64,000 bases of DNA, taken from Bacillota bacterium (GTDB lineage Bacteria > Bacillota > Sulfobacillia > JAUYEG01). How positions within the stretch are numbered: position 1 is the stretch's first letter; each line of letters opens with the position of its first letter. Made by a program: the position numbers and the translations under genes. The DNA is taken from contig JAUYEG010000100.1 in the NCBI GenBank assembly GCA_030691505.1, forward strand, positions 62,001 through 126,000, given 5' to 3'. Positions 8,961-15,760 of the stretch are shown here, in pieces. The notes under the pieces were generated by a model, which worked only from the letters and a program-made list of their open reading frames with translations, had not been told where the DNA came from and searched no databases.

Positions 8961-9840
8961 CGCGGGTATGCAACCTGTCGGTTTGGTGATGCGCACCTAC
9001 AGCAACTACTGCGATGTCCGCTCCGGCCGCTGCACCTACCGTTGCCAGGTGCGGGGACGGCTCAAGCTCGACAGGCAGGCCGTCCTGACGGGTGACCAGG
9101 TAGTCCTCGAGTTCATCGGCGGTGACCGGGCGATGGTTACAGGCATACTGCCCAGGCGCACTGCACTGACCCGGCCGCCTATCGCCAACGCGGACCTGGC
9201 TGTCATAGTCTTCACCGCCAAATCCCCGCCCCTCAACCTCGGGCTGGTGGACCGGCTGTTGATCCTGGCCCGGTCAGAAGGGCTGGCCACGCTGCTCTGC
9301 CTCAACAAGACCGACCTCGCCGAACCGCACGAGCTCGCCCTGGTCGAGCGGCACTACGGCCAGACCGGCTACGAGCTTGTCCAGACCAGCGCCAAGCACG
9401 GCCATAACCTCGGGACGCTTGTCGAGCGGCTTCAGGGACGCACCGCCGTGCTGGCCGGCCAGAGCGGAGTGGGCAAGTCGACCCTGCTCAACGCGATCAG
9501 CCCGGGTACCTGCCTGGAAGTCGGCGAGCTCTCTCCTAAGGTCCAGCGGGGCCGGCACACCACACGTGGGGTGCGGCTGATCCCGGTGGGCGACGGGCTG
9601 GTTGCGGACACGCCGGGGTTCGTGGCGCTCGAGTTGCCCCAACTGGAGCCCCGCGACCTTGCCGGCCTTTATCCCGAGATGGCGCAGCACAGGTCGGACT
9701 GCCGTTTTCCCGACTGTATCCACGATCCCGAGCCCGGTTGCGCCGTGAAAGACGCAGTGGAGCGCGGGGAGATCGATTCCGGGAGGTACCGACGCTACCT
9801 TGAATTCCTGCACGAGCTACAGGCGCGGCGCAAGTATTGA
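8941..9840 (+). CDS. rsgA: Ribosome small-subunit GTPase RsgA
   Basis: Circularly permuted GTPase that acts late in 30S maturation. After an OB-fold (about 12-75), the G motifs come in permuted order: NKTD (122-125), then GQSGVGKST (173-181), then DTPG (about 223-226). The C-terminal zinc knuckle is C254, C259, H261, C267. I start at the ATG at 8941, which overlaps the prkC end by 20 bases and has GGAG four bases before it. The ATG at 8968, giving an N-terminus MQPVGLV closer to typical homologues, is equally possible. Confidence 0.95.
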   Translation: MSASSSDAGMQPVGLVMRTYSNYCDVRSGRCTYRCQVRGRLKLDRQAVLTGDQVVLEFIGGDRAMVTGILPRRTALTRPPIANADLAVIVFTAKSPPLNLGLVDRLLILARSEGLATLLCLNKTDLAEPHELALVERHYGQTGYELVQTSAKHGHNLGTLVERLQGRTAVLAGQSGVGKSTLLNAISPGTCLEVGELSPKVQRGRHTTRGVRLIPVGDGLVADTPGFVALELPQLEPRDLAGLYPEMAQHRSDCRFPDCIHDPEPGCAVKDAVERGEIDSGRYRRYLEFLHELQARRKY

Positions 9841-10534
9841 GGAGACCGGTCGGATTTACATATCCGCGTCCCTGCTCGGGGCGGATCACAGCAGGCTTCG
9901 CGAGGCCGCTCTCGAAGCCGCCCGGGCCGGAGTTGAGTATCTGCACATCGATGTAATGGACGGCCATTTCGTGCCCAACCTGGCCTTTGGCCCCGGTGTC
10001 GTGGCTGGCCTGCGCGATGTCGGCATACCCCTGATGGTCCATCTCATGGTGACGGGGCCCGAGCGCCATGTTGAAGCGTTTATTCGCGCGGGCGCCGCGT
10101 CGGTCACCGTGCATTCCGAAGCCTGCTCGGACGCCCGCGGCACGCTGGCGACGATCCGAAGCCTGGGGGCCTACGCCGGCCTGGCCCTGAGCCCCGGGAC
10201 CCCGCTCGACGCGGCGGCTGCTCTGCTCGCCGAGCTTGATCTGCTGCTCTTGATGACCGTCAACCCAGGCTACAGCGGGCAGTCGTTCATGCCGGAGGTG
10301 CTTCCCAAGATCCGCGCGGCGGCAGCGGCGCTTCGCGGGGTTAACCCGGCCGCGATGATTGAGGTCGACGGTGGGATCGGCCCCGAGACCGGATACCTTG
10401 CGGCGCAGGCCGGCGCAACGATACTCGCGGCGGGTTCCAGCCTTTTTGCGCGCGGCGATATGGCAAGCGCCGTCGCCGCGCTGCGGGCGGCTGCGGCTCG
10501 AGGCTCTGGTCAGCGAGCGCGAGCCGGGCTATAA
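9800..10534 (+). CDS. rpe: Ribulose-phosphate 3-epimerase; start uncertain
   Basis: Interconverts ribulose 5-phosphate and xylulose 5-phosphate in the pentose phosphate pathway. TIM-barrel signatures are clear: HIDVMDGHFVPN with H49 and D51, H81 in MVHLMV, MTVNPGYSGQ, and EVDGGIG with D190 (numbered from 9800). No ATG or GTG lies near the conserved N-terminus. The listed start is the only canonical one, a TTG inside rsgA, and it adds about 18 residues the family lacks. An ATT at 9854, nine bases after a GGAG (9841-9844), would give the expected N-terminus. It follows rsgA as in Bacillus. Confidence 0.93.
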   Translation: MNSCTSYRRGASIEETGRIYISASLLGADHSRLREAALEAARAGVEYLHIDVMDGHFVPNLAFGPGVVAGLRDVGIPLMVHLMVTGPERHVEAFIRAGAASVTVHSEACSDARGTLATIRSLGAYAGLALSPGTPLDAAAALLAELDLLLLMTVNPGYSGQSFMPEVLPKIRAAAAALRGVNPAAMIEVDGGIGPETGYLAAQAGATILAAGSSLFARGDMASAVAALRAAAARGSGQRARAGL

Positions 10535-10535
10535 T
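10507..10535 (+). promoter_or_regulatory. SigA-type promoter for the riboswitch-ribU transcript
   Basis: TGGTCA (10507-10512), a 17-base spacer, then a perfect TATAAT (10530-10535). It overlaps the end of rpe. Predicted transcription starts near 10542, about 35 bases before the FMN aptamer. Confidence 0.7.
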
Positions 10536-10576
10536 CAACAATAGCAGTACAAACTGAAAATCGCCTGCACAGGACA

Positions 10577-10723
10577 CATCCTTCAGGGCAAGGTGAGAGA
10601 CGGAGGCATCAGTTCCGCTCAATTCCTGACCGGCGGTGTGGCCCCGCGAGGGCCAAGCCCGCAAGCCGAGAGGCAGATTTGGTGCAAAGCCAAAGCCGAC
10701 AGTAGAGTCTGGATGGGAGAAGG
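10577..10723 (+). promoter_or_regulatory. FMN riboswitch aptamer (RFN element)
   Basis: Conserved RFN blocks appear in order: CTTCAGGGCAAGGTGA, then AATTCCTGACCGGCGGT, AGCCCGCAAGCC, GCAGATTTGGTGC, AAGCCGACAGT and AGTCTGGATGGGAGAAGG. FMN binding is expected to switch off the downstream riboflavin transporter. The loop of the second helix carries an extra stem-loop of about 24 bases (10599-10622), with CGGA pairing to TCCG and GAG to CTC around a bulged A. In most members this loop is only a few bases. Confidence 0.95.
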
Positions 10724-10757
10724 GCGTGCGTAACGGGTACTCTTTGCATACACTCGG

Positions 10758-10792
10758 TCCCCGGACGCTCCTCCCCGGGGATGTTCTGTTTT
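10758..10792 (+). terminator. Rho-independent terminator in the FMN riboswitch leader
   Basis: Seven-base stem TCCCCGG (10758-10764) with CCGGGGA (10775-10781), a ten-base loop, then the T-rich run TGTTCTGTTTT (10782-10792). It lies between the aptamer and ribU and is the probable expression platform. Confidence 0.75.
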
Positions 10793-10814
10793 GCGGGCCA
10801 AATCGGGGAGGAGA
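10768..10814 (+). promoter_or_regulatory. ribU: Anti-Shine-Dalgarno pairing upstream of ribU
   Basis: CTCCTCCCCG (10768-10777) is perfectly complementary to CGGGGAGGAG (10804-10813), which contains the ribU ribosome binding site. The same bases form the loop and right arm of the terminator hairpin, so the two structures exclude each other. Reading past the terminator could therefore still leave the binding site masked, a second layer of control. The pairing is seen in the sequence; its use is inferred. Confidence 0.6.
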
Positions 10815-10820
10815 CATCAT

Positions 10821-11378
10821 ATGAGCGGTTTATTCACTATGGCCGGGCCGCGCAGCAGGGTCCAAATCCTGGTCCGCATCGGGGTGCTGGTCGCCGTATC
10901 CTTCTTGCTGATGATGGTCGAGTTCAGCGTTCCGCCTTTTCCCGCCTACTTGCAGTACGATCCCAGCGAGGTGCCGGCCCTGCTCGGCGGGTTCGCGATG
11001 GGACCGGCGGCGGGGCTAGCGGTGGTAGCAGGTAAGTGCCTGCTGTTCCTGTTTTCCGGCAAGGACGAGGCCGGGATCATCGGGACCGCGGCCAATTTCG
11101 TGGCCGGTTTTCCCCTGGTTGTGGTTGCCGCGTGGATCTACCAGCGCATGCACACCAGGTCGGGTGCCATGGCCGGGATGGCGGCGGGCATCGTGGCAGC
11201 GGTTGCCGCCACCTCGATCGGCAACTACTACGTGTTCCTGCCGGCGTGGGGGATCCCCGTGCAGGGCAGGGCGGCGCTCATCGTCAGCACCCTGATTCCG
11301 TTCAATGTTCTTAAGGGCGTGCTTACAGCGGTCATCACGCTGCTGCTCTATAAACGCATACGCGGCTGGCTCCACTAG
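10821..11378 (+). CDS. ribU: Riboflavin ECF transporter S component RibU
   Basis: Substrate-binding membrane subunit of an energy-coupling-factor transporter for riboflavin. The family call rests on the hydrophobic profile of about six membrane segments in 185 residues and on motifs such as VEFSVPPFPAYLQYDPSEVP and GKCLLFLFSGKDEAG, which match RibU proteins as I recall them. The upstream FMN riboswitch independently supports riboflavin as substrate. The ATG at 10821 follows GGGGAGGAG by seven bases. The shared ATPase and T subunits (EcfA/EcfT) are not in this window. In Bacillus the corresponding place between rpe and spoVM holds thiN. Confidence 0.93.
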   Translation: MSGLFTMAGPRSRVQILVRIGVLVAVSFLLMMVEFSVPPFPAYLQYDPSEVPALLGGFAMGPAAGLAVVAGKCLLFLFSGKDEAGIIGTAANFVAGFPLVVVAAWIYQRMHTRSGAMAGMAAGIVAAVAATSIGNYYVFLPAWGIPVQGRAALIVSTLIPFNVLKGVLTAVITLLLYKRIRGWLH

Positions 11379-11424
11379 GCCATAGCCCGAGTCTCGGCAC
11401 GGCACCGCTTTCGTCCCCCGTCAC

Positions 11425-11430
11425 TATAAT
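11425..11430 (+). promoter_or_regulatory. Possible -10 element before the small membrane gene and spoVM
   Basis: A perfect TATAAT, about 19 bases before the GTG of the next gene. No convincing -35 for the housekeeping sigma factor is seen. In Bacillus, spoVM is driven by the mother-cell sigma-E factor, but I could not fit the sigma-E consensus here. Confidence 0.35.
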
Positions 11431-11448
11431 GGGACGGACGGAAGCGGG

Positions 11449-11634
11449 GTGGTGAGCCTGAACCGGCGACGGACCGGCGGCGTTGGGCGCGAGGCCGCGC
11501 GCGTGTTTGGCCTGCTGCTGGCCGCGGGAGGTTCGGCAATCATCCTGACCTCGCTCCCGCGCTGGTTCTGGTTGCTGACTCTGGGTGCGCTGCTCTTATG
11601 GGCCGGCATGCTCCTGGTCAGCCCGCGAGAGTAG
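11449..11634 (+). CDS. Small two-helix membrane protein of unknown function
   Basis: 61 residues with a basic N-terminus (RRR at 6-8) and two hydrophobic segments (about 19-37 and 40-57), so a small hairpin membrane protein is predicted. It is flanked by a TATAAT upstream and spoVM 11 bases downstream, and a purine-rich GAAGCGGGG precedes the GTG start. I do not recognise a family. Its position makes co-expression with spoVM, and therefore a sporulation role, possible but unproven. It might also be a chance open frame; the clean membrane pattern and spacing argue for a real gene. Confidence 0.6.
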   Translation: MVSLNRRRTGGVGREAARVFGLLLAAGGSAIILTSLPRWFWLLTLGALLLWAGMLLVSPRE

Positions 11635-11645
11635 GAGGGGTATTG

Positions 11646-11729
11646 ATGAGGTTTGCCGTGATCCGACTGCCAAAGCCAATTGCGGCCGTGGTGCGCCTCT
11701 TCGTACGCACCGGGCGCAGGCCGCGCTAA
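11646..11729 (+). CDS. spoVM: Stage V sporulation protein SpoVM, 27 residues
   Basis: Tiny amphipathic helix that recognises the convex curvature of the forespore membrane and anchors the SpoIVA coat basement layer. The product begins MRFAVIRLPKPI and ends in a basic tail (RTGRRPR). It aligns without gaps to Bacillus SpoVM (26 residues, beginning MKFYTIKLPK): the Met-basic-Phe start, the I-basic-L-P-K core and the later V-R are all kept. Pro9, the residue needed for curvature recognition in Bacillus, is conserved. GGAGGGG lies six bases before the ATG. The position beside rpmB and before the Asp23-like gene and fakA is the same as in Bacillus. Gene finders with a length cutoff would miss it. 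Confidence 0.9.
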   Translation: MRFAVIRLPKPIAAVVRLFVRTGRRPR

Positions 11730-11744
11730 CGCTGTGCAAGCGTA

Positions 11745-11775
11745 GAGGACCCGCGGCTTGAGGCCGCGGGTCCTC
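11745..11775. terminator. Hairpin between convergent spoVM and rpmB
   Basis: Perfect 13-base inverted repeat starting GAGGACCCGCGGC, with a five-base loop TTGAG. It lies between two genes that run towards each other, so it can form in both transcripts. Neither side has a clear U-tract; it may act as a bidirectional terminator or as an RNA-stabilising 3' end. Confidence 0.6.
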
Positions 11776-11819
11776 GCAATACCTGGCCCCCGTGCTGCGC
11801 GACGGGTGCTGGTCAGCCG

Positions 11820-12011
11820 CTAGACAGCCCGAACCACCTTGCCGGAACGAAGGCAGCGGGTGCAGACATAGATCCGGACCGGCGAACCGTCGACGATGGC
11901 ACGCACGCGCTGGATGTTGGGCGCGAATACCCGCTTGGACCGGATGTGTGAGTGGCTGATCAGATGCCCGGTGCGCGGGGTCTTCCCGCAGACGTCGCAT
12001 TTCCTTGCCAA
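11820..12011 (-). CDS. rpmB: 50S ribosomal protein L28
   Basis: 63-residue L28 (bL28) of the large ribosomal subunit, zinc-binding type with CDVC at 5-8 and CTRC at 50-53. It starts MARKCDVCGKTP and continues with the typical SHSHIRSKR. It lies on the - strand opposite its neighbours, exactly as rpmB does in Bacillus between spoVM and the Asp23-like gene. A promoter is seen upstream at 12099-12128. Confidence 0.97.
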   Translation of the reverse strand: MARKCDVCGKTPRTGHLISHSHIRSKRVFAPNIQRVRAIVDGSPVRIYVCTRCLRSGKVVRAV

Positions 12012-12315
12012 TACGATTACCCCCGACCGGCCGCGTGTCAGGCCCGGCTAGCCGTACCGGAACCTGTGACAACATAGGCAGGCAAATTGCACTCGTAGAT
12101 TGTACCACCAGCCGCCTGCGGCAGGCAACCTATGTATTGACAACCGTGTGCGCGGACGGGCTTGCCCGGCCGGCGCCGCGCCTTGGGCGCCGGTGGCCGG
12201 CCAGGCAAGCGAGACGCCAATACGGAAAGGGTTTGCCAGGCGAAGGGGCGAACCAAACGTGACACCGAACCCACTGGCCAGGCCGCCAGCTGTGGTGTGA
12301 GCTTGGAGGGCGTCA
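12012..12315. other. Intergenic region between rpmB and the Asp23-like gene
   Basis: About 300 bases between divergent genes. It contains the rpmB promoter (12099-12128, - strand). On the + strand there is a TTGACA at 12137-12142 but no matching -10. GC-rich repeats of CCGG/GGCC type occur around 12160-12210 with no clear structure. I see no further gene. Confidence 0.7.
12099..12128 (-). promoter_or_regulatory. SigA-type promoter for rpmB
   Basis: Read on the - strand: TTGCCT (complement of 12123-12128), an 18-base spacer, then TACAAT (complement of 12099-12104). The predicted leader to the rpmB start at 12011 is about 80 bases. Confidence 0.6.
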
Positions 12316-12678
12316 ATGCCAAAGGAGCTTAGCACCGATTCCGGCAAGATCACCATTTCCGAGGACGTGGTCGCGACCATCGCCGGCGTGGCCGCCACGG
12401 AGTGCTATGGAATCGTCGGCATGGCCTCGCGCAAGATCAAGGACGGCATCGCGGAACTGCTGGGCCGGGAGAGCCTGAGCAGGGGCGTGGAGGTGGCGAT
12501 GGAGGGCGACTCCGTCTCGGTGAGTATCTACGTGGTCGTCGGCTACGGGACAAGAATCTCAGAGGTCGCCAAGAACGTCATCGAGCAGGTCAGATACAAG
12601 GTCCAAAGCAGCACCGGCCTGTCCGTCCGGCACATTGACATCCGCGTTCAGGGCGTCAAGGGCGGAAGCCTGAAATAG
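12316..12678 (+). CDS. Asp23/Gls24 family envelope-stress protein
   Basis: 120-residue member of the Asp23 family (YloU in Bacillus). Typical core: GKITISEDVVATIAG near the N-terminus and VSIYVVVGYGTRI in the middle. The family forms membrane-associated assemblies linked to cell-envelope homeostasis; the molecular role is not settled. GGAGGG precedes the ATG. It lies 12 bases before fakA, a pairing conserved across Firmicutes (yloU-yloV), so a link with fatty acid kinase is likely. Orthology is clear from both sequence and order. Confidence 0.93.
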   Translation: MPKELSTDSGKITISEDVVATIAGVAATECYGIVGMASRKIKDGIAELLGRESLSRGVEVAMEGDSVSVSIYVVVGYGTRISEVAKNVIEQVRYKVQSSTGLSVRHIDIRVQGVKGGSLK

Positions 12679-12690
12679 GAGAACTGGCCT

Positions 12691-14370
12691 TTGGGATATG
12701 ACAAACTTACCGGCGACCTCCTGCGGCGCCTGGTCAAGGCGGCTGCCGCCGCGCTTGAGGAGCAAAAAGAAGCGGTAAACGCTCTCAACGTGTTCCCCGT
12801 GCCCGACGGCGACACCGGCACCAACATGAGCCTCACGATGCAGGCGGCCGTCCGGGAGATCGACAAGTGCGTGGGGCTCGGCGTCGGCGACGTGGGACGA
12901 GCCCTCTCGATGGGGTCGCTCATGGGAGCGCGGGGTAACTCAGGCGTCATCCTATCCCAGCTTTTCCGCGGGATCGGGCGGGGGCTTGAGGGACATGCGG
13001 AACTGGACGGCACGGGTGTCGCGCGGGCGCTTCAGCTGGGCGTGGAGACGGCGTACAAGGCCGTGATGCGGCCCGTGGAGGGGACCATCCTCACGGTCGC
13101 GCGGGAGATGGGCCGCAGCGCCGCCAAGGCCGCGCGCGAACAGGGTTCGATAAGTGAGGTCTTCCACGCGGCGACAGCTGGCGGTGAGGTCGCGCTGGCC
13201 CGCACCCCCGAGTTGTTGCCGGTCCTCAAGCAGGCCGGAGTTGTGGACGCCGGGGGTAAGGGTCTGGTTATCCTGTTCACCGGGATGGCCGCTCTCCTGG
13301 AAGGCCAGAGAGCCGTGGTCCGCGCGCTTCCCTCGCAGGCCGGTTCGCAGCCCGCGGTGGCGGAGGCCTTCCGCATCACCGAGGACCTGGAGGATATCGT
13401 TTACACATACGACACCCAGCTCCTCATACGCGGCAAGGGTCTTGAGCTCAATGAAGTTCGTGAGCGGATCGGCCCGCTTGGCGACTCGATGCTTGTCGTC
13501 GGCACCGCCGAAATAGCCAAGGTCCACATTCACACCAACAACCCCGGCCGGGTTCTGGAGTTGTGCCTTGCCCACGGGGACCTGACCGACATCTCTATAG
13601 ACAACATGCGCGAGCAGTACGAAGCGGTGAAACGGGCCCGGAGCGGCGGCGACGGCGGGGTGGGGGGCCAGGCCGCGGGGAGCGCCGGTGTTATGCCAGG
13701 GGCGGAGCAGGCCAAGGAGGTCGGCGTGGTCTGCGTGTCGGTCGGCGAGGGCATGGAGAAGATCCACCGCAGCCTCGGCGTCGACATCGTGATCGACGGC
13801 GGACAGACCATGAACCCGAGCACCGAGGAGCTTGTGCTGGGCATCGAATCCGCGTCGACGGAGCAGGTCATCCTCTTGCCCAACAACAGCAACATCCTCA
13901 TGGCTGCCCAGCAGGCCCTGCAGCTTACGTCCAAGAAAGTCGCCGTCGTCCCCTCACGAAACATGCCTCAGGGTATCTCCGCCCTGCTTGCATACAACCC
14001 GCAGGCCAACCTGGAGACCAACCAATCGCGCATGGCCGCGGCGATGCGGGAAACCCGCACGGGCGAGATCACATACGCGGTTCGCAGTACACGCCACGAC
14101 CAGCTCGAGATCAACGAAGGCGACATCCTGGCGGTGGCGGACGACCGGATTCTCGCCGTCGGCAAGGAGCCAAACACGGTGCTGGAGCAGCTCATCGACG
14201 CGCTGCTGGACGACAGCCGCGAGTTTATCACCGTCTTCTACGGGCTGGACGTGACCGCGGCGGACGCCGAGGCCGCGATGGGGCTGATCCAGGACCGTCA
14301 CCCTGAGGTCGAGGTCGAACTGCACTACGGCGGCCAACCGCTGTTCTATTACCTCATCTCGGTCGAGTAG
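12691..14370 (+). CDS. fakA: Fatty acid kinase ATP-binding subunit FakA
   Basis: FakA phosphorylates a fatty acid held by a DegV-type FakB protein, giving acyl-phosphate for phospholipid synthesis. The N-terminal DhaL-like kinase domain carries NVFPVPDGDTGTNM, with metal-binding D39 and D41 (about 33-46), and MGARGNSGVILSQ further on. A middle domain and a C-terminal DegV-like domain (about 350-559, with NNSNILMAA) follow, as in Bacillus YloV. The TTG start follows GAGAA by six bases. The likely partner, a DegV protein, is encoded at 23773. recG, which usually follows, is replaced here by gpr on the opposite strand. Confidence 0.94.
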   Translation: MGYDKLTGDLLRRLVKAAAAALEEQKEAVNALNVFPVPDGDTGTNMSLTMQAAVREIDKCVGLGVGDVGRALSMGSLMGARGNSGVILSQLFRGIGRGLEGHAELDGTGVARALQLGVETAYKAVMRPVEGTILTVAREMGRSAAKAAREQGSISEVFHAATAGGEVALARTPELLPVLKQAGVVDAGGKGLVILFTGMAALLEGQRAVVRALPSQAGSQPAVAEAFRITEDLEDIVYTYDTQLLIRGKGLELNEVRERIGPLGDSMLVVGTAEIAKVHIHTNNPGRVLELCLAHGDLTDISIDNMREQYEAVKRARSGGDGGVGGQAAGSAGVMPGAEQAKEVGVVCVSVGEGMEKIHRSLGVDIVIDGGQTMNPSTEELVLGIESASTEQVILLPNNSNILMAAQQALQLTSKKVAVVPSRNMPQGISALLAYNPQANLETNQSRMAAAMRETRTGEITYAVRSTRHDQLEINEGDILAVADDRILAVGKEPNTVLEQLIDALLDDSREFITVFYGLDVTAADAEAAMGLIQDRHPEVEVELHYGGQPLFYYLISVE

Positions 14371-14400
14371 CCCGGACAGGCGCGGCCCCGCCCGAGCGGT

Positions 14401-15396
14401 CTACTGGATGTACCGCGCGAGCTCCTCGGGGTTGATATCCGGGTGCAGCGCGACGTTGAGTCCGCCGGCCACCACGCGCGAGACCTCGTTGATCAGCACA
14501 TCAATCTCCTTCGGAGTGACCATCAGGTTGCCGACCGCCGGCCCGAGGACCTCGTCGATGAGCCGCCGCTTATCCTCTCTCTGCATCTCGTCAACGATCG
14601 AGAACAGCTTGTAGTTTGACTTGAGCTGGTCAATGAGGGTCTCGATGGTATCCCACGCGATCGTCCGCGCATGTACCACGGTTGGCACTCCGATCGCCAG
14701 AACCGGCAGCCCGAGCGTGTCCGCCGTGATGCCGATGCGCTTATTGCCCACCCCCGAGCCCGGGTGAATGCCGGTGTTGGTGAGCTGGATTGTTGTCCCG
14801 ATGCGCCTGATGCTGCGGGCCGCCAGGGCGTCGATGGCGATGACGAAGGCCGGCGATATCCGGTCGATGACGCCCCTGATGATCTCACCGGTTTCGATGC
14901 CGGTGAGGCCAAGCACGCCGGGCGCCAGGGCCGCAACCGGGCGCAGCCCCCCGCGCTTTTCCGGCGGCACCTTCTCGTACAGGTGACGCGTGATGAGCAC
15001 GTCGTTGACCACCCGTGGGCCCAGGGCATCCGGCGTTGCGTTCCAGTTCCCCAGGCCGACGATCAGCGCACCGCTGTCCGGACTGCAGGGAAGCAGCCGG
15101 CACAGCTCCCGGGCGAAGACCTCGCCGATCTGGTCCTGCACGTTGCGGTTGGTTCTGCGGAGGCCCTCGGCTTCGATGGTCACGTAGACCCCCGGCGGCT
15201 TGCCCATTCGCCACGCGCCCAGTTCGTTATCCACAAAAACCCGGGTAACCAGTGCGACGTCTGTCTCGTCTTCCTCGACCCGCACCCCAGGACAGAGCTC
15301 CCGGCCGGAGGGAAGAGACTCAAGGGCGAGGTCGGTCTGGATGTCGGCCATGTCCCGCTCAGTTTCTGCGCGTGCGATCCGGTCGTCCTCGCGCAT
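14401..15396 (-). CDS. gpr: Germination protease GPR
   Basis: Protease that degrades the small acid-soluble spore proteins during germination. It is made as a zymogen that trims its own propeptide. The propeptide boundary is visible as DIQTDLALES near residues 18-27, matching the self-cleavage motif. Later family signatures include VGLGNWNATPDALGP and LTNTGIHPGSGVGN. Product 331 residues, a little shorter than Bacillus GPR (about 370). I use the ATG at 15396, with GGGGGTGG about eight bases before it; a GTG at 15408 is the alternative. It converges on fakA and diverges from rsmD. Its presence marks the organism as a spore-former. Confidence 0.95.
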   Translation of the reverse strand: MREDDRIARAETERDMADIQTDLALESLPSGRELCPGVRVEEDETDVALVTRVFVDNELGAWRMGKPPGVYVTIEAEGLRRTNRNVQDQIGEVFARELCRLLPCSPDSGALIVGLGNWNATPDALGPRVVNDVLITRHLYEKVPPEKRGGLRPVAALAPGVLGLTGIETGEIIRGVIDRISPAFVIAIDALAARSIRRIGTTIQLTNTGIHPGSGVGNKRIGITADTLGLPVLAIGVPTVVHARTIAWDTIETLIDQLKSNYKLFSIVDEMQREDKRRLIDEVLGPAVGNLMVTPKEIDVLINEVSRVVAGGLNVALHPDINPEELARYIQ

Positions 15397-15421
15397 CCGG
15401 CGCACCACCCCCTATTCTTGC

Positions 15422-15451
15422 TTATACTTCCCAGCCCCATCAACACAATGC
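15422..15451 (-). promoter_or_regulatory. Candidate sigma-G-like promoter for gpr
   Basis: On the - strand GCATTGT (complement of 15445-15451), 16 bases, then AGTATAA (complement of 15422-15428). The first block fits the forespore sigma-G -35 (GCATNTA) in five of six specified positions if one base is ignored; the second fits the -10 (CATACTA) only loosely. gpr is a sigma-G/F gene in Bacillus. Confidence 0.3.
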
Positions 15452-15715
15452 CTGGCCGAGGGCATATGGGCTGGCCTCAGCCAATAGGCTGTAACCGTGA
15501 GGCAAGAACGGGCCAAGGGGCGGAGGCCATACCACGGGGCCGGGGGGGCGAGGCCAGAGCGATTTGCGCCGGGAGCGTCAACTAGCCGCCGATTCAGCCG
15601 CGGGAGAGCCGCGCCGCCGGCGCGGCCCCCGAAGCCGGGACGGCACAAGCCCGGGCGGCAACGGCCGAGGGTCAGCCAGCGTGGCCCTCGGTTCTGTTTT
15701 GCCCCCGGCGGGTGG

Positions 15716-15721
15716 TATAAT
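15716..15721 (+). promoter_or_regulatory. -10 element before rsmD
   Basis: Perfect TATAAT 40 bases before the rsmD TTG, giving a predicted leader of about 30 bases. No good -35 hexamer is seen at 16-18 bases. Confidence 0.45.
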
Positions 15722-15760
15722 CAAACCGGTTTGCTAGGCAGGCCCGGGAGGGCGAACGCA

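Larger units (their letters stand above)
15397..15760. other. Intergenic region between gpr and rsmD
   Basis: About 360 bases. It holds a possible forespore promoter for gpr (15422-15451, - strand) and a TATAAT for rsmD (15716-15721). Between them is G-rich sequence whose open frame encodes only Arg/Gly/Pro-rich low-complexity protein, which I regard as non-coding. Confidence 0.6.

Noticed and set aside
12137-12165. TTGACA as a promoter for the Asp23-like gene
   Set aside because: The -35 is perfect, but no -10 is found at 16-18 bases (CTTGCC and neighbours).
15497-15760. Upstream in-frame extension of rsmD by 88 codons
   Set aside because: Arg/Gly/Pro-rich low-complexity product, contains a TATAAT at 15716, and RsmD homologues begin at the TTG at 15761.
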